Positions 46,177-58,514 of a DNA stretch of 64,000 nt are shown here, one piece after another. The DNA comes from Eucalyptus grandis (Eukaryota > Streptophyta > Magnoliopsida > Myrtales > Myrtaceae). The stretch lies in assembly GCF_016545825.1 (NCBI RefSeq), contig NC_052613.1, positions 41,026,112 through 41,090,111 of the forward strand, given 5' to 3'. The position numbers and the translations under genes are program-made. The notes beneath the pieces were generated by a model, which ran no database searches, was not told where the DNA came from, and worked only from the letters and a program-made list of their open reading frames with translations. Numbering within the stretch: the stretch's first letter is position 1; each line of letters opens with the position of its first letter.

Positions 46177-49100
46177 CTTCCACGTCTACAGGAAGTTCTG
46201 AATGATTATCTTTTCCCTTGAATACCCCAGTCCTTGTTAATATAGAAAACCAAGGATCTCCTGCCTGAAGGAGTTGTTATCAGTACTGGTGATTATGTTC
46301 GGAAATAAAATTACTGATATGATAAAATACAATTCTCAGTATGAAATATACCCGCCGTGCGCCTCTAATGTCGATTTTGGATTATCTCCTATCATGTATA
46401 GTGTTCTGAAACAACGAATTCGAGACTATGTATTATTCGCCACATCTAGGTTGCTCAACAAAGATGGCATAAGATTCCTTAACACGGTCTCAGCATTTCC
46501 ATAGACAAATGGATTTGGCCTCCCATAAGATGTATACGCCAGCGGAATGGGATGTATTATGCAGAACAGGGACAAGTAAACAATGCGCAACATAAGATTG
46601 AAGATTAATGCATGTTGCTATGTTGCATTGAGGCAAATTAGGCCTACACAAGGATCTTATGGGCCAATTTTTAATTTTTTGTGGAGAATATTATATCAAA
46701 CTCCATGCAGAACTAACCATTGAGAAGCAGAAACCTCACTACTACCTCTTATAGATTGCTTCTAATGCAATCCTGAAAGCTCCCATACCCAGACGTTCAG
46801 CAGGAAAAGTAGCCTGCCTTTACACTTTGTCAGCTAGTCATCAGCCAGTCTTTAGTTCCACTAAGGTTTCAAAAACTCAAGATTGCAGCTCACATCACAA
46901 ATGGCATAGCATACCTGGTATTCTAGGTCATCATTTGCAAAAAACAGGTGCAGTTGCTTTCCAGTCTCCTTTCCAGGAAGCCCTCCAGTTCTCAATATGT
47001 CACATAGCACCTAAACCCAAACTTGAGTATCACAGAATTATTTTAATGTACACAGACAGATAGATAGATGATAACACTCCATTTTATCACTTCTTTCAAA
47101 CTATATTTCAGCGCCCACTAGACTTCTAAAAAGATGATGACTAAAGTTGTAGAGTAGTTACCGAACAAACAAACAAATGCCTAGTGTCTTTTGATAATCA
47201 GTTCAAATATTTAGAACTCGTGTGACTAAAAGCCCAGTATGGACTCAACAGCCGAATTAGATAATCTAGGAAAGGACAAAATCCATTAGAGTGGTCACAA
47301 CCTGAATATCTCTGCTCCAGTCAACAGAATCACTGACTACAAATGCTGCCTGAACTCTCTGTGTTTGTACAGCAATTTTTCTCTTCGCCATCTCATTGGA
47401 AGTGACATTCTGGTAAACGTCTGGCTTAGTTGTCCATCTCTTGTACGGTGCCAGTGGATCAATGGCATCAAAGTAGCTAGTGTACTCATCAATTGACAGA
47501 ACATTTCTGCATAGAAAAGATACAACCAGAAAGAGGGTCAACCAGAGAGAAATCGAAGAGAATCAAGTTGTTGGAATTCGCGTTCTGGGTGAAACAGTAT
47601 TGAAAACACAGACAACTACAATGATTTAAGGAGAGGACTCCTCTGCGATTACTCTAGTCCCTGAGAACTTGAGTGCTTTTTACTAACATTGCTTGCTCCT
47701 ATGTATTACCTAGACACTGATGGATATTATATCCACCAATATCAGTTTTATTAAATACATATCTTTATCCCTATAGCCAAGCTCTCTCTCTCTTCACCTC
47801 CCCTCACCCACACACATGCATGCACAAGCAAGTAATTGAGACATTGCTGGGTACATTTGCAAACCTAAAGAAGTTGTAAAAATATTTACTTGTATCCATA
47901 TTTGGACATCAAAGCAGCAGGTTCTCCTTTGCCAACAGCAACGACAAGTTCGTTCTGGAATCTGTGCAAAAACCTCAATTAGGAAACAGATGAATAAAAT
48001 AGAGAAGCATATTCATTAGTAAAACAGAAAAGCCTATTCAGAATTCTCTTAGAATAGTTAGTACATGCATGCGCACTCTTCTATGTCTTTTCAATTCATA
48101 TAATTTAATATAGGTAGTGCATTTCCCTAGTTTCCAAGAAGAAAGCACATGAGATGAAGATATTAGATGTGTTCTTTGATATCCACGTACACATACAAGA
48201 TGTGTGCATTCAATAAAGTCCAATTTCACAGTTTTCAACCTACTAAATTGTGTACTTATAAATAATTCTTGTACAGGAGAATTCTTACTAAGCTAATAAT
48301 ACACATGCACAATATTTTATTTCGCGATCACAGATTTTAATAATCATGAGTGAGATAGATGAAAAAAGCAAATGTTATCAAAAATGCTCATTCCTGATTT
48401 ACATTAGCATGCCACATTTCTCATTGGACATTGGTCATGCAGATAATCCAACAAATCCTTACCTATTTACCAGTTGTTTAAAAGGTATGTGCCCTGTATG
48501 ACCTGCAAATTATCTTGGTCAAAATATGAGAGAAAAACGAAACACAGTAGTTCTGGACCTGATAACAAGCAAAATCGTGAGGGCAAGCAGATTTTGTAAC
48601 ACAAGAGTCAAACTACCTGTGAAGGTAAAATGTTGACTCCTAGTAGTTGACCTAAGTCCTGGTCTCTTTTGGATTCAGAAAAGCCACCTCCTGCATCAGC
48701 CATTTCTATTAGCAGTGTGCTAGTAAAAATTAATTATCGCTTCTTCAGGAATTAACAAGCGAAATTTCTTATTTCAAGGGAGTAACATATTGAACGATTA
48801 TAGGTAAGGGCATCTCAAAAGGCGTCACAGATTCAAATTGCTTGAATGACTTAAACATAAGATAGCAGCAATCTCAAAATCATCAAGACGATTACTATTA
48901 GATCTTAAAAGTACCAATACTTGCCGATAACTGAATAATCAACCACAATAACCGCATATGATGCCCAGCATGCAACTTGAAAACTTTAGTTTGACCATCA
49001 TATCACGGCACTCACCGGTGATGATTCTATAGGAACGGTCACATTTGCTAACACATATCGAAAGTGAGAAATGTAATGGCAAAAATTACTAATACATTAA

Positions 49101-49719
49101 AGCAATTACTAGGACCTATTGAAGTCTACCAATCAGGAACACTCACCATTTGTTAAGAACACGAAAGGTATCTTCAACTTTCCTGAAAAGATGGAGAACG
49201 TAAAGTAAGTGATAGCAGGCTATCAAATAGCAGATACGAATCTCGATATCCCCCGCCCTAACAGTCCATCAGAAAACTGGTATCGATCAGCGAAAAAGAC
49301 ATGCATTCGCAACGTAGAACATACACGCGAAACGGCAAGATCACCAGCACGACATAGGCCTCGCGGGTATATCAGTAAGCGATGGCGAAAGCCCCACCAG
49401 AATCGTCGAACAATCTCCTGAGCGCGCGCGGAGAACCGCCGATGGGAGTGTGACCGAGGAGGACCAAGCCGTCGATGTCGAAGGCGATGCCGAACGAAGG
49501 CCTTCACGACGAAACCACGATCGTCGATTCGATCACGGACGAAAAAGAAGAAGAAGAGAAAAAAGAGAACATCGGAGAAAATCACGAGCGTAGTCGAAGC
49601 ATGACCGGCACGCACCGATCCGATTGCGAGCTAAGCCGCGAAAACGAGCGCGAGGCGAGCGGGGACGGCTGCTTTCTACCGCGACTCCGCGAGGCGATGG
49701 TGAAAAGCTGGCGCCTCAT
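46177..49719 (-). pseudogene. HAD-superfamily phosphatase-like (CECR5/HDHD5 family), copy B, broken
   Basis: Same eleven-exon structure as copy A: 49616-49719, 49398-49501, 49147-49182, 48617-48690, 48463-48502, 47971-48034 (approximate), 47302-47506, 46915-47010, 46746-46813, 46352-46558 and 46177-46264. The exon 7 frame is intact here and the intron 3 acceptor is the canonical CAG. Lesions: the shared one-base deletion in exon 5 beside 48492, which puts a TAA 11 codons into exon 5 and would end the product at about 117 residues; intron 9 acceptor AG changed to AT (46559-46560); a TAG at 46426-46428 plus further one-base indels in exon 10. Weak sites: intron 2 donor GTGGGG (GTAAGG in A) and intron 1 acceptor AAG (CAG in A). 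Motif I reads FDIDGLVLLGHTPIGGSP. Confidence 0.85.
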
Positions 49720-49890
49720 TGTTCTGTTCGCGGCCGATCGCTTCGGGAGATCGAGGAGCTCGAGTCGCTGGAGATGAAGCTCCAAGAAGAAGGAGCGAGC
49801 TTCAACAGTCCATAGAGAGAGAGAGAGAAGAGTGGCCCAATCGTGCAGCGTCTTCTCGTTCGATGTTCAGGAGCCGTGAATTGGGCCCGG
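49720..49890 (-). promoter_or_regulatory. Leader/promoter of phosphatase copy B with site II boxes
   Basis: Same layout as 11942-12110: a GA/CT tract, TGGCCCAAT near 49833 and TTGGGCCCGG near 49880. Site II boxes suggest a housekeeping-type promoter; no direct evidence of activity. Confidence 0.4.
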
Positions 49891-52800
49891 TGAAATGATG
49901 GGCGGGCCTCGATAACGGATCGGCCTTTCATTCGGATCCGAGCTCAACGGTTAAGCTTGATTTTGGTGAACGTTTTCGGGCTGTTTTCTTTAGTTCTTTC
50001 ATTTTTGTTGTATTTCTCTCTTCAGGCTAGTAATTCCGGCTCCTTGTGTCGGAACCTCTCGAGAGAATCGTCAACTGCATCTTTGGTGCACCTGGTGCAT
50101 GTACATCTAGGAATTCTCAATGGGCTAGTCGTAAATGGCCCCACCCTAGGACCATGAGACCAATGGTTATCCCAAACCTACACCAAGCTGTAGACGGTGA
50201 TTCTCAGATATTGAAAAACAGGATGTGATACGATGAAATAGGATGCAATGGAGATAGACACAAAAAATGAACGGATTTTTTTTTTTTTTTTTTTTTGCTA
50301 TTTCCCTGTAGTGTAGTTTGGATTAGTTGCGCAAATACTTGTATGATATGAGACACACCCTGATTATAGAACAAAGTCACTTTGTCTGGTTTTTCCCTTT
50401 TCATGCTTTGTCCTCTAACTAATTTAAAGATGTTGCCAAAAGTCTTGTAAAACTGTTAAGTTCTGTTCTTTTCGGGCTATATTTGATGTGAAGAACTAAC
50501 ATATCGAGCACCTATAACACCACTATCCTAGCTTGTCTTTTTCCTTCTTTTTTAAGAAAATATTAGAGCGTGTGTTTGACGACTCAAAGTCTAAGGGGAT
50601 AAACTTCTGGTGGGGGACCGAGAAAAACAATCGGGTGAAGAAATTATCGCATGCTTCACGAACTATACAAACCAATATCATATCAGTCATTAATCGAATA
50701 GATCTCATTATGAGTTTTGATCTATGTAGCCCGACACGGACACGCAACACGCGACACGACACGCCGACAGGTCATTTCTTAAAAATAGAGAATTTCGACA
50801 CGTTCCAACACGTTATATATTAACTATTTTTATAATAATAAAAATAGCCTAGAATTAATTTACACAAAAAATATTGAATAATATCATTCATTATTTTAAT
50901 TTGTTACAATAATACATAAAACTTAGAGGAAGAAAACATTATTTAAAGAAAAATGCTGAAATGATATTTTAAAATTTATTTATTTATCATATATGGCATT
51001 TTTATTACTTCTTTCATAGTAAAAGACTTTTAAAAAAACAAAAAAATTATAAAAAAGCAAAACTGAAAAAAAAAATTGACCTGTGCGTGTATGTGTATAT
51101 TTATAGCAATTTTATTACTTTTTTGTGTATATTTATATTTTGACCCCTCAAGTATTAGAAATTTTTAAAATTGACCCCGCGTGTCGGAATTACGTGTCGA
51201 AATTCTGGACTCGCGTGTCGGAGCGTGTCGAAAGAGTTGACCACGTGTCGGATTTTTCGACACCCGCTGACCTCGTTGACCCTCGTGTCGGGCGTGTCGG
51301 ACATCGTGTTGGAGTGTCGGACCACGACACGAAAGCTTCCGGAGAGTGTCCATGCTACATAGGTTTTGATGTGTGAATTATTGAACAAAATTTCAACATG
51401 TGACTTATAGGCCATACGATACCTTTTCGCACGAAATGGAGTTACAGCCTTGACCGGGCAACAAAAATTCACACTATCATCCACAATCGAGTCCACAAAA
51501 ATTTATTTCAAAGCCGACCCAGCTAAGGTAAAAGAGATCCGCAGCCAATTTATTTCTCTTTTTGAGTATTCTAAAACGTCAGAAAAATAACTTTAAAGTA
51601 ATCATCCATCTTTGATGTGCAAATCAAAAAACTACTTGTCTTAATCTTCGTGCTGGTCTGTCTTTATCTATATCTCTCTTATGGTCCCATGACCCGTGTC
51701 CGAACAATGTAAAAAACAGCCTGTCCCCAACTAATCAGGCCGATGAAATCGAGTAAGTAGAATCGTACCCGTAATGACGAAAACCAAGTTCTTGACCGGT
51801 GGAGTGAAGGAGCTTTTCTTAGTGGCAAAGCAATAAATTTGAGACGAGGGACCCAAAAAGTAAGGAAGCGACGCGAGCATCTAGAAGTAGAAGCGCAGCA
51901 CGGTAAGCTAAGGCCTTAATATTCAAAAGACAACGTGGAAAAAACGACGTAATAGCAACTCCACTACCTCGTCGTTGTCGGCCATGATCGGGGCCGCGAG
52001 GAATTCTAAGCATTCCCCCCAGATTTGATCTACCATCACAATCGTTTTCTCTCTCTCTCTCTCTCTCTCTCTTTTAATTTTCTTTCGATCTTTGTGGACG
52101 GAGTCTGTCGCGTGACCCTTGCTCGTGGCAACAATGATTCCGATGCCTTGAAAGAAGACCACTTCTCATCGGATAAACATGACATCTCGGGCTTATAGAG
52201 ATGGAAATGGAACGATAACGAAGCATTCTAAATGGGAGGGACGTTGCTTTCTTATCTTGTAAATTATCAGTTTGGATCTTCAGGGGAAGATGTCGCCGCT
52301 AGAAAATTTACACCAATGCTATAAGGTACAAAAACCAATGATTTTTACTTACTTATCTGAAGATAAAAGAAGAAGAAAAAACGGTATTGTAATCTCGATT
52401 GAGGAATTGATTATCGAAGACGACAATTTTATATTTTAAGGAGGGAATCGAGAAACAATAAAATAAAATAAAAAAGGTGATTTGATCTAGTTGGTATAGT
52501 TGACCATCAAAGAAAACAAAAGTTGATCAACGTCAAAGGAAGTAGACAAACAAGACCTTCATCCCGTTCACTTTATTGGAAAATGTATGACATCAATGGT
52601 AAAATCAAGCCTAATTTGTATTCATTTCATTTTCTCGAAAACTTGACTGAAAATGTTCTATGAGCGCAATTTTATGCTGTATTTATTGATGTTTAATTTG
52701 ATCATTAAATTTTCATTTAGTTCAATTTAACGTAGTTGCACCACTTGAATCGAACCAATCGAGTCATCCTAGTCAATTAGATTTACTAATATTTGATATG

Positions 52801-54268
52801 AGAATCTAACTTGGTCACAAAACCACATTTACTTATGTGGGTATACACATTAGCAGCTACGTTGGCAAAACTCAGAATAAATGATGCCAACTAATTGGAT
52901 GCACATAGAAGAATCAGTTGGATTGGTTGATAGCACAGTTGGAGTTAAAAGAGGTCAATGATTTCATTATTTTAATTAGCTTGTTCAGCACTTGCACAAA
53001 TAAAGTAAGTTGGACTTGTCGGAAGTAAGGTTACATTCAATGCATCGGAAGGCTCTTCAAGTGGACTACCCTATAATTTATTAGGAGAAGATGTCATAGT
53101 AGACAAGGCTAAAGTAGTAAAGTGAAAATGTTTCTCGTCAAAAAATTTCATAATCATAAATGACCATTTTTTCCAGTCATAAGAAAAAAAAAAAGTAGCA
53201 TCAATACCCTTTATGCTCACAAGATTAACCATCAAATACACGTCTTTGCCTTTGGGTTAACTTTCTGCTCGCTCTTTTATTGACATGAATGTGAGATGTA
53301 CATCCAAAGGATCTCATGATGGAAATAGTTAGGTGACTTCCTTGTACTTATCACCAGAATTTGCACTTGTTGGGAATATGTGATGACAAAGACTGTTGGG
53401 AAACATCAGTGAAAGTCCCAACTCTTTAATGTCTCCATGCTTCCATTTAACCACTCTGTTTTAAGATACAGCGTGAGGACATGATAATCGCTGCTCCACT
53501 TCAATAGCAGAGCAAGACGTTCACAATGATGTGGAACAAGATTCACTGCCATCATCACTTTTGGGAACCTTAATCCGTAATTGATGGCGTAAGGTCATCA
53601 AAGTCTCAAAGGACTAAAACTAGTACATCGGACTGGAAAGTCATCAACAAAGCTGGAGAGTAACTAGAATCGGAAAGAAAAGTCATTTCAGGAAATCCCC
53701 CAATAATCAACCTAAACTCAAAGAGGCGAGAACCATAAAGTACTCCCTACATTTTCGGTTCTTCCCCACTTTGGCTAAAAATAGTAGTTGTGCCCCGGAG
53801 AATACGGAATGATTCAGCCATGCCAAAGGAAAGGCCGAAGCAGCCTTTTCGGGCCGTTCCTGTCCGTAAATTCCGTGATCACTTTACTGCGTTCTTCTTC
53901 TGGGGAACGAGGAATGTTTTTCCCCCATTAAAAGAACAAGCTTCGTCACCGTTTTCCGTTAAAACTTTGACATTCTCTGAACTAAGTCGCCGGGATGGCG
54001 TGAAATGGTAGATCAACCAGCAAAAACCTAGAAAGCGGTCAAGTCTCGACTGAAAGAAACGGGGCAAAAGAAAAAGCTGCAAAAAGGTAACAAAGATGGT
54101 AATCATCGTGACATCACTGCCCATTCACTTCGAGGTTCAGAAGCATTCGGAGCGCTCAAAACTTAGTCAGCCCCGTCTAATCCAAAGCGATTTCGCTTCC
54201 GGCGACAGAAACAGAACCGAAAGTGCAAAACAAGAAAACAGGGCAAGTCATCGAGAAGAGGAACACAG
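49891..54268. other. Non-coding block upstream of phosphatase copy B
   Basis: Matches 12111-16965 apart from the hAT-like MITE (present here) and the GC-core element (absent here). It has a (CT)n tract at about 52048-52072 that is longer than in A. No gene recognised. Confidence 0.6.
50722..51362. mobile_element. hAT-like MITE, 641 bp
   Basis: Inverted ends CTATGTAGC and GCTACATAG with a perfect 8-bp target duplication GTTTTGAT (50714-50721 and 51363-51370). Copy A has the empty site near 12915. Both subterminal regions are full of CGTGTCGG or GACACG words in inverted orientation, with an AT-rich middle. Non-coding. Confidence 0.92.
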
Positions 54269-54608
54269 CGGAAGACGATGCGATTATAGGGTAGTCGTAA
54301 GTCAAATATCACACACTATATTCATCCGAATCCGAGTGCTGTACAAGGCGGAACTAGTAAGGTACACCGCCGATCCGAGTTATTTCTACAGTATACATCC
54401 CCTGAACTCCCTCAACAAAGACCCAATTCAAATCGAATTCTTAAATGGGACCCAAGTCCGATAAGAATAGCAATCAATAAACTAATTTGTCAAATATAGA
54501 TACCCCATGAAAGCACAACAAGTTCTCGGAATCTGCGTCCTGATCTTTACCCCCCCCATATGTACATCTACATCAGCAGCTCAGCTTGGAGAGGCGAAAT
54601 CTCCCCCG

Positions 54609-54827
54609 CTACGAGCAAGAACTGTACCCGCTCTGGAGCGGGGTCCCGGAGCTCGTGCTCACGAACCCGCTATCCTCCCTCCGTCCCTCTCCGGCCGAGC
54701 CGGCCGTCGACCCGTTCGCCCTCGACGAACCGAAGATGGTCTTCAATATCCTGATCATGATCTGCCCTCGCTTCGGCGGGAAGCGCTGGTTCGATCGCCT
54801 GGGGGATTCCAGGATCTGGCCGTCCAT
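54609..54827 (-). CDS. Small basic plant protein, 72 aa, unknown function
   Basis: The start ATG at 54827 sits in a strong context (GCCATGG) behind a CT-rich leader, with a TATA box about 150 bases upstream. The product begins MDGQILESPRRSNQRFPPK, then RGQIMIRILKTIFGSSR, a basic amphipathic stretch, a Gly/Ala/Ser linker and a Ser-rich end STSSGTPLQSGYSSCS. The KRGQI core and a C-terminal T-P-x-x-S-G-Y motif resemble a family of short uncharacterised plant proteins; this is from memory and unconfirmed. No intron is needed. It lies just right of the copy B boundary and is single-copy in the window. An overlapping plus-strand frame (54586-54942) is an alternative, but promoter and start context favour minus. 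Confidence 0.6.
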   Translation of the reverse strand: MDGQILESPRRSNQRFPPKRGQIMIRILKTIFGSSRANGSTAGSAGEGRREDSGFVSTSSGTPLQSGYSSCS

Positions 54828-54979
54828 GGCTTTGGAGGATTTGGGGCGATGGAAAAGCAGAGGAACGCGAGGGGAAGAAAGAGAGAAGAAACAGAGCACG
54901 AAAGAGAGGGAGGGCGTGTTTGAGATGATGTGGCTGCAATGAGCGTCGGGTCCCGAGCCGAAGGGAGGAGGCCGTTGTA

Positions 54980-54986
54980 CTTATAG
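54980..54986 (-). promoter_or_regulatory. TATA box of the 72-aa gene
   Basis: The minus strand reads CTCTATAAGTAC, a good plant TATA box, followed by a pyrimidine-rich leader to the ATG at 54827. Confidence 0.6.
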
Positions 54987-55594
54987 AGGCGGCTACAGTG
55001 CAAAACTTGCTCCTCACGATGAATCGAGCTCAGCCCCACCGGATCAGGTGGTGCCCCGACCACCGTAAGAGAGTGGTCTCGAGAAAGGGATGAATGATAC
55101 AGGTGTCCTCTTCTTGTGTCTTTGCTCTTTTATTCTTAGAAGATGCGAATATACCGTACTCCTTTGGGATGACATGTAATTATAAGTCGTGCGATTCGTG
55201 CACTTGGATTTTAATAAATTCTAAATTCCTGAAATTTTCACGACAGTCAAATATTGGCCTGTGAAATTTCATAATTTATTTAAATTTCAGTGACGTCTTA
55301 AATTTTGAAGAGGCGAGAAAAGAGAAAGTACCTGCTCTTTTTATGGGAAGTCCAATAAATTTCGGACCAGACGGATGAAAGCCGTAAAGCAAAGAGGCTT
55401 TCCCACCTTTTTCTTTGTGCGCCACATTACTGTCTACTCATCTTTAACCAATCACTCGAAAAAGATGTAAATCTTATCGAAACAATTTTTCGAAACGCCA
55501 CTGAAAACAGCCCCACACGCGCCCCACGCGCGTCGGGCTTCTTGTACATTTCCAAATGCGTCCATACATCGGCACGGCACTGACAGTCTACCGC

Positions 55595-55741
55595 CACGTG
55601 TGAACGCATTCGCTGCTAGTTATGACTGATGGGAAAGGAAAGGAGGCCTAGCACCTGCCACGTCAGCAGAAATTAATTATTATGGGAGTGGAAGAATGCC
55701 GTCGTCCGTTATAATTTTTCGGAGCTTCTAAATGGCACGTG
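55595..55741 (-). promoter_or_regulatory. Cluster of ACGT-core boxes (ABRE/G-box-like)
   Basis: CCACGTGTG at about 55594, CCACGTCAGC at about 55659 and GGCACGTGATC at about 55735. Such clusters bind bZIP or bHLH factors and are common in ABA- or light-responsive promoters. They lie 770-915 bases upstream of the 72-aa gene, so the link is inferred. Confidence 0.35.
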
Positions 55742-55759
55742 ATCTTTTACCCTTCGGTT

Positions 55760-58514
55760 TTCTTTTGCTTTCTATTTTGCTTGATTTTTTTCTTTGGCGC
55801 ACGCTTTAATATAGAGATGCGTTTAAAGCTTTCCACGTTCAAGGCAATTATTTGGCAATTCCAAGGACCACGCACATGTATACGCATATACGTGCATATG
55901 TGATTTTAACATTAAGTGGTTGAGTTTTCGAAAAATTGGGCCGATTCCATACAACTTATGGTAACTAGTCATATTACCTCTATGCACAAATAATCTACCC
56001 CCAACTTATCTTTACTATTAAAATATTTTCAAATCAAATGAATGATTCAACTCCTAACTTTTAATATTCAAAGTGGTATTGACAAACAAGTTGTTCTCTA
56101 TTATATGAAAGTCGCATTTTAAATCCTAAAGATAGAAATATAAAAATCAATTTGTATGTACGTTTGGAATATATATATATAAAAGTCATAGAAAGAAGGG
56201 AATTAGAAATAGAACATATATTGTGGTCCTCTACACAATTAATCTCTATGTAAGGTTCATGGAAAGGGTGCATTACCCACGAGAGGAAAGTTCTCCACAA
56301 TGTCCAATTACATAGATTGCAAGCTCAAAATTCAAATTTTCATTTCCTTTTAATTTGACATTAATTTGATCACATCATATGATCACTCATACATGGCAAT
56401 AATGTAAGAATTATTGTGGTCCATGTAATATCATTTATTATTAGTTTAATTAATATTTAAATGCTAAAACGTATTTGCTATGAAAAGCTACAATTCTTAT
56501 GGAAATGATAAAAATGTACAATTCTATTGAGAATTCATAATTATTCTAAAGAGGTGGACTCTTGTGAAGTAAAAATATGTATTCATTGAATGCACTTATT
56601 GATAACCCATGTAAATAGATTTTAATCCTATCTTCATCCAAGCGAGAAACAATGTTATAAATAGAAGATAAAATAAATTTTTCATTTCTTTGATTTTCAC
56701 AACAAATATTTTTAATGGTATTACTATGAATATATATGTCACTATCCTCTTATTATAAAAAATCATGAAAATAAAAGATCATCTACTTGAATTTCGGCAT
56801 TAAAATATTATATTGTTGCTTATGGTTAGTACCAAAGCATTGTTTATAATTATTGAAATATTATGATTTATGGATGAAGATTTATTGAATGACATTGGCT
56901 TTTTCTTGTTAATTGCTTGTTGTTGAAATTTTTTGGGGGTTGTTAATTATTGAAATATTGTGAAAATGAAGATTTGTCAAATGACATTGGCCTTTTTCTT
57001 GTTAGGTTGTTGAAATGTTTTGGAGGGGTTGTCAAGGAAATCCAAATGGTGGAAGACGTGATGGAAAACGGGACAAAAAAGGGAGAATAGGCGCGAAGGG
57101 AAAGAGGGCGTGTAGTCCGCGCGCGCTCTTATCGTCATGCGCCTGGAATCCACGCGCCACGCCTACTCCTACGCTCACGCTCGCGGGCGTGAAGGCTGGT
57201 GGGACCCACGCGCTTCTGGAGGCTGGCCGTGCTGCGCGCACGGCGCGGGCGTGAAGGCACGCGCCGCCCGCCTTCCAATGGTGAATACGTTGCTGCCCCC
57301 TCAGCCATTAATTTACGATTTTGCTCCTGTCTGCACTGGTAATTTACGCTTCTGCCCGTTCATCCGAATTCGAAAAAGAAAGAAGGCGAACACATTTCCT
57401 CTTCGATGGGGGCAAAGGCATACAAGCAAATTACCTCGAACGGACCGATATAATTCCCGTCACGAAAACAAAACCGACCGAATCGATCTTTTCGTGCCCG
57501 TCGTCGGCTATTATGAACCATTTCAATCTTACTTTTACGGCCAAACGAGAGCAACAACATGCGTCACGATCGGAAAATCATCGAGAAATCCTTTCGAGAA
57601 AAGAACAAATGGGTTGGGGTTCGTTTCGAGAAAGTCGGATCTCTCGGATCTCGTAAATAGTAAGGAAGCTCCGTCGCGTTTAAAAAAGGAAAACTAGACA
57701 GAGGATACGACGGGGTGGGCCCAAGGATGATTCGACATCCATTTTTTTATTCTTTTGTTTGCCTCGATATTTGGTGCTGAACTTGAAGCGGGAATTTCGG
57801 GTCAAGTCAACGGGGTCGCGGGAGCCCCTGGTTTTAGCCAAAACCGCCTCTTGCCTTTTGCCTTTTAGCTCCTGGTCCATCGACCCTGACCTCATCAGTC
57901 AAGCTCACCGTCCTCTTCGCAGTTGCTTTTTGTATTCTTTTCTTGTTTTTTTTTTATTTTATTTTATTTTTGTCTTTTGAGCTTTTATGTGCGATTGACC
58001 TTACCTTACGTTGCCCAAAGCGGGACGAAATAACTCCCAGGAGGAGCAGCAATTCACACCATCGCTCTCTCCATAGCAGATGGCCATCGCGTACCCACCT
58101 AACAATTCGATTCGTGGCCTATTTCGGTGCGTCGAATTGAACTTTTCTAATTGCTCGTGCCCAGCACTCGCATGGACTTGAGGCATCGATTTTTGTAGGT
58201 GTTAAGCTCGCGCGGGCGCACGAGATATGTAAAAAGATCTTTGGCTGTAAAGAGATGTGGTGAATGGCTGCAACTTACGCTTTCGTGGATCCAAATTTAG
58301 CAAAGCGATGATTGTAAAGAGGAAGGAGAGGGGACCCAATAGGGATTTAGCGCGTGGAAAGGGTTCTAGAAGATCTGCGCAAGTTGTCCCGAATTATTTT
58401 TTGTTTTCCTTTTTTTAATAATTATCTTCGACAACGTAGGGCTAGAACCCTACAAAACTCATTTGTCCTGCTCCTGCTTTCAATGAACAGCAGAAAGTCA
58501 CTCTCTCCGCGAGG
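55760..58514. other. Intergenic, no gene recognised
   Basis: AT-rich to about 57000, then moderately GC-rich to 57700, with a 186-codon plus frame (57137-57697) lacking any recognisable motif and overlapped by frames on the other strand; probably chance. TTTTATTTTATTTTATTTTT tract near 57950. Confidence 0.5.

Larger units (their letters stand above)
38845..54268 (+). repeat. Segmental duplication, copy B
   Basis: Partner of 954-16965, same orientation and order. B-specific features: a MULE-type MITE, a collagen-type tail in the membrane protein, a 41-bp tandem array, a replaced stretch at 42620-43690, the long form of the Harbinger MITE, and a hAT-like MITE. B lacks the A insertions at 6004-8345 and 15371-16512. 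Confidence 0.95.

Noticed and set aside
49461..49605. TGA and 2-bp indel in copy B near the start of the phosphatase gene
   Set aside because: Both fall inside predicted intron 1, so they are not coding lesions; only the acceptor change CAG to AAG may matter.
54507..54942. Plus-strand frames of 118 and 138 codons over the 72-aa gene
   Set aside because: They lack a leader or start context, while the minus strand has a TATA box, CT-rich leader and GCCATGG start.
57137..57697. 186-codon plus frame
   Set aside because: No motif, moderately GC-rich DNA, overlapping open frames on other strands, no promoter or splice context.
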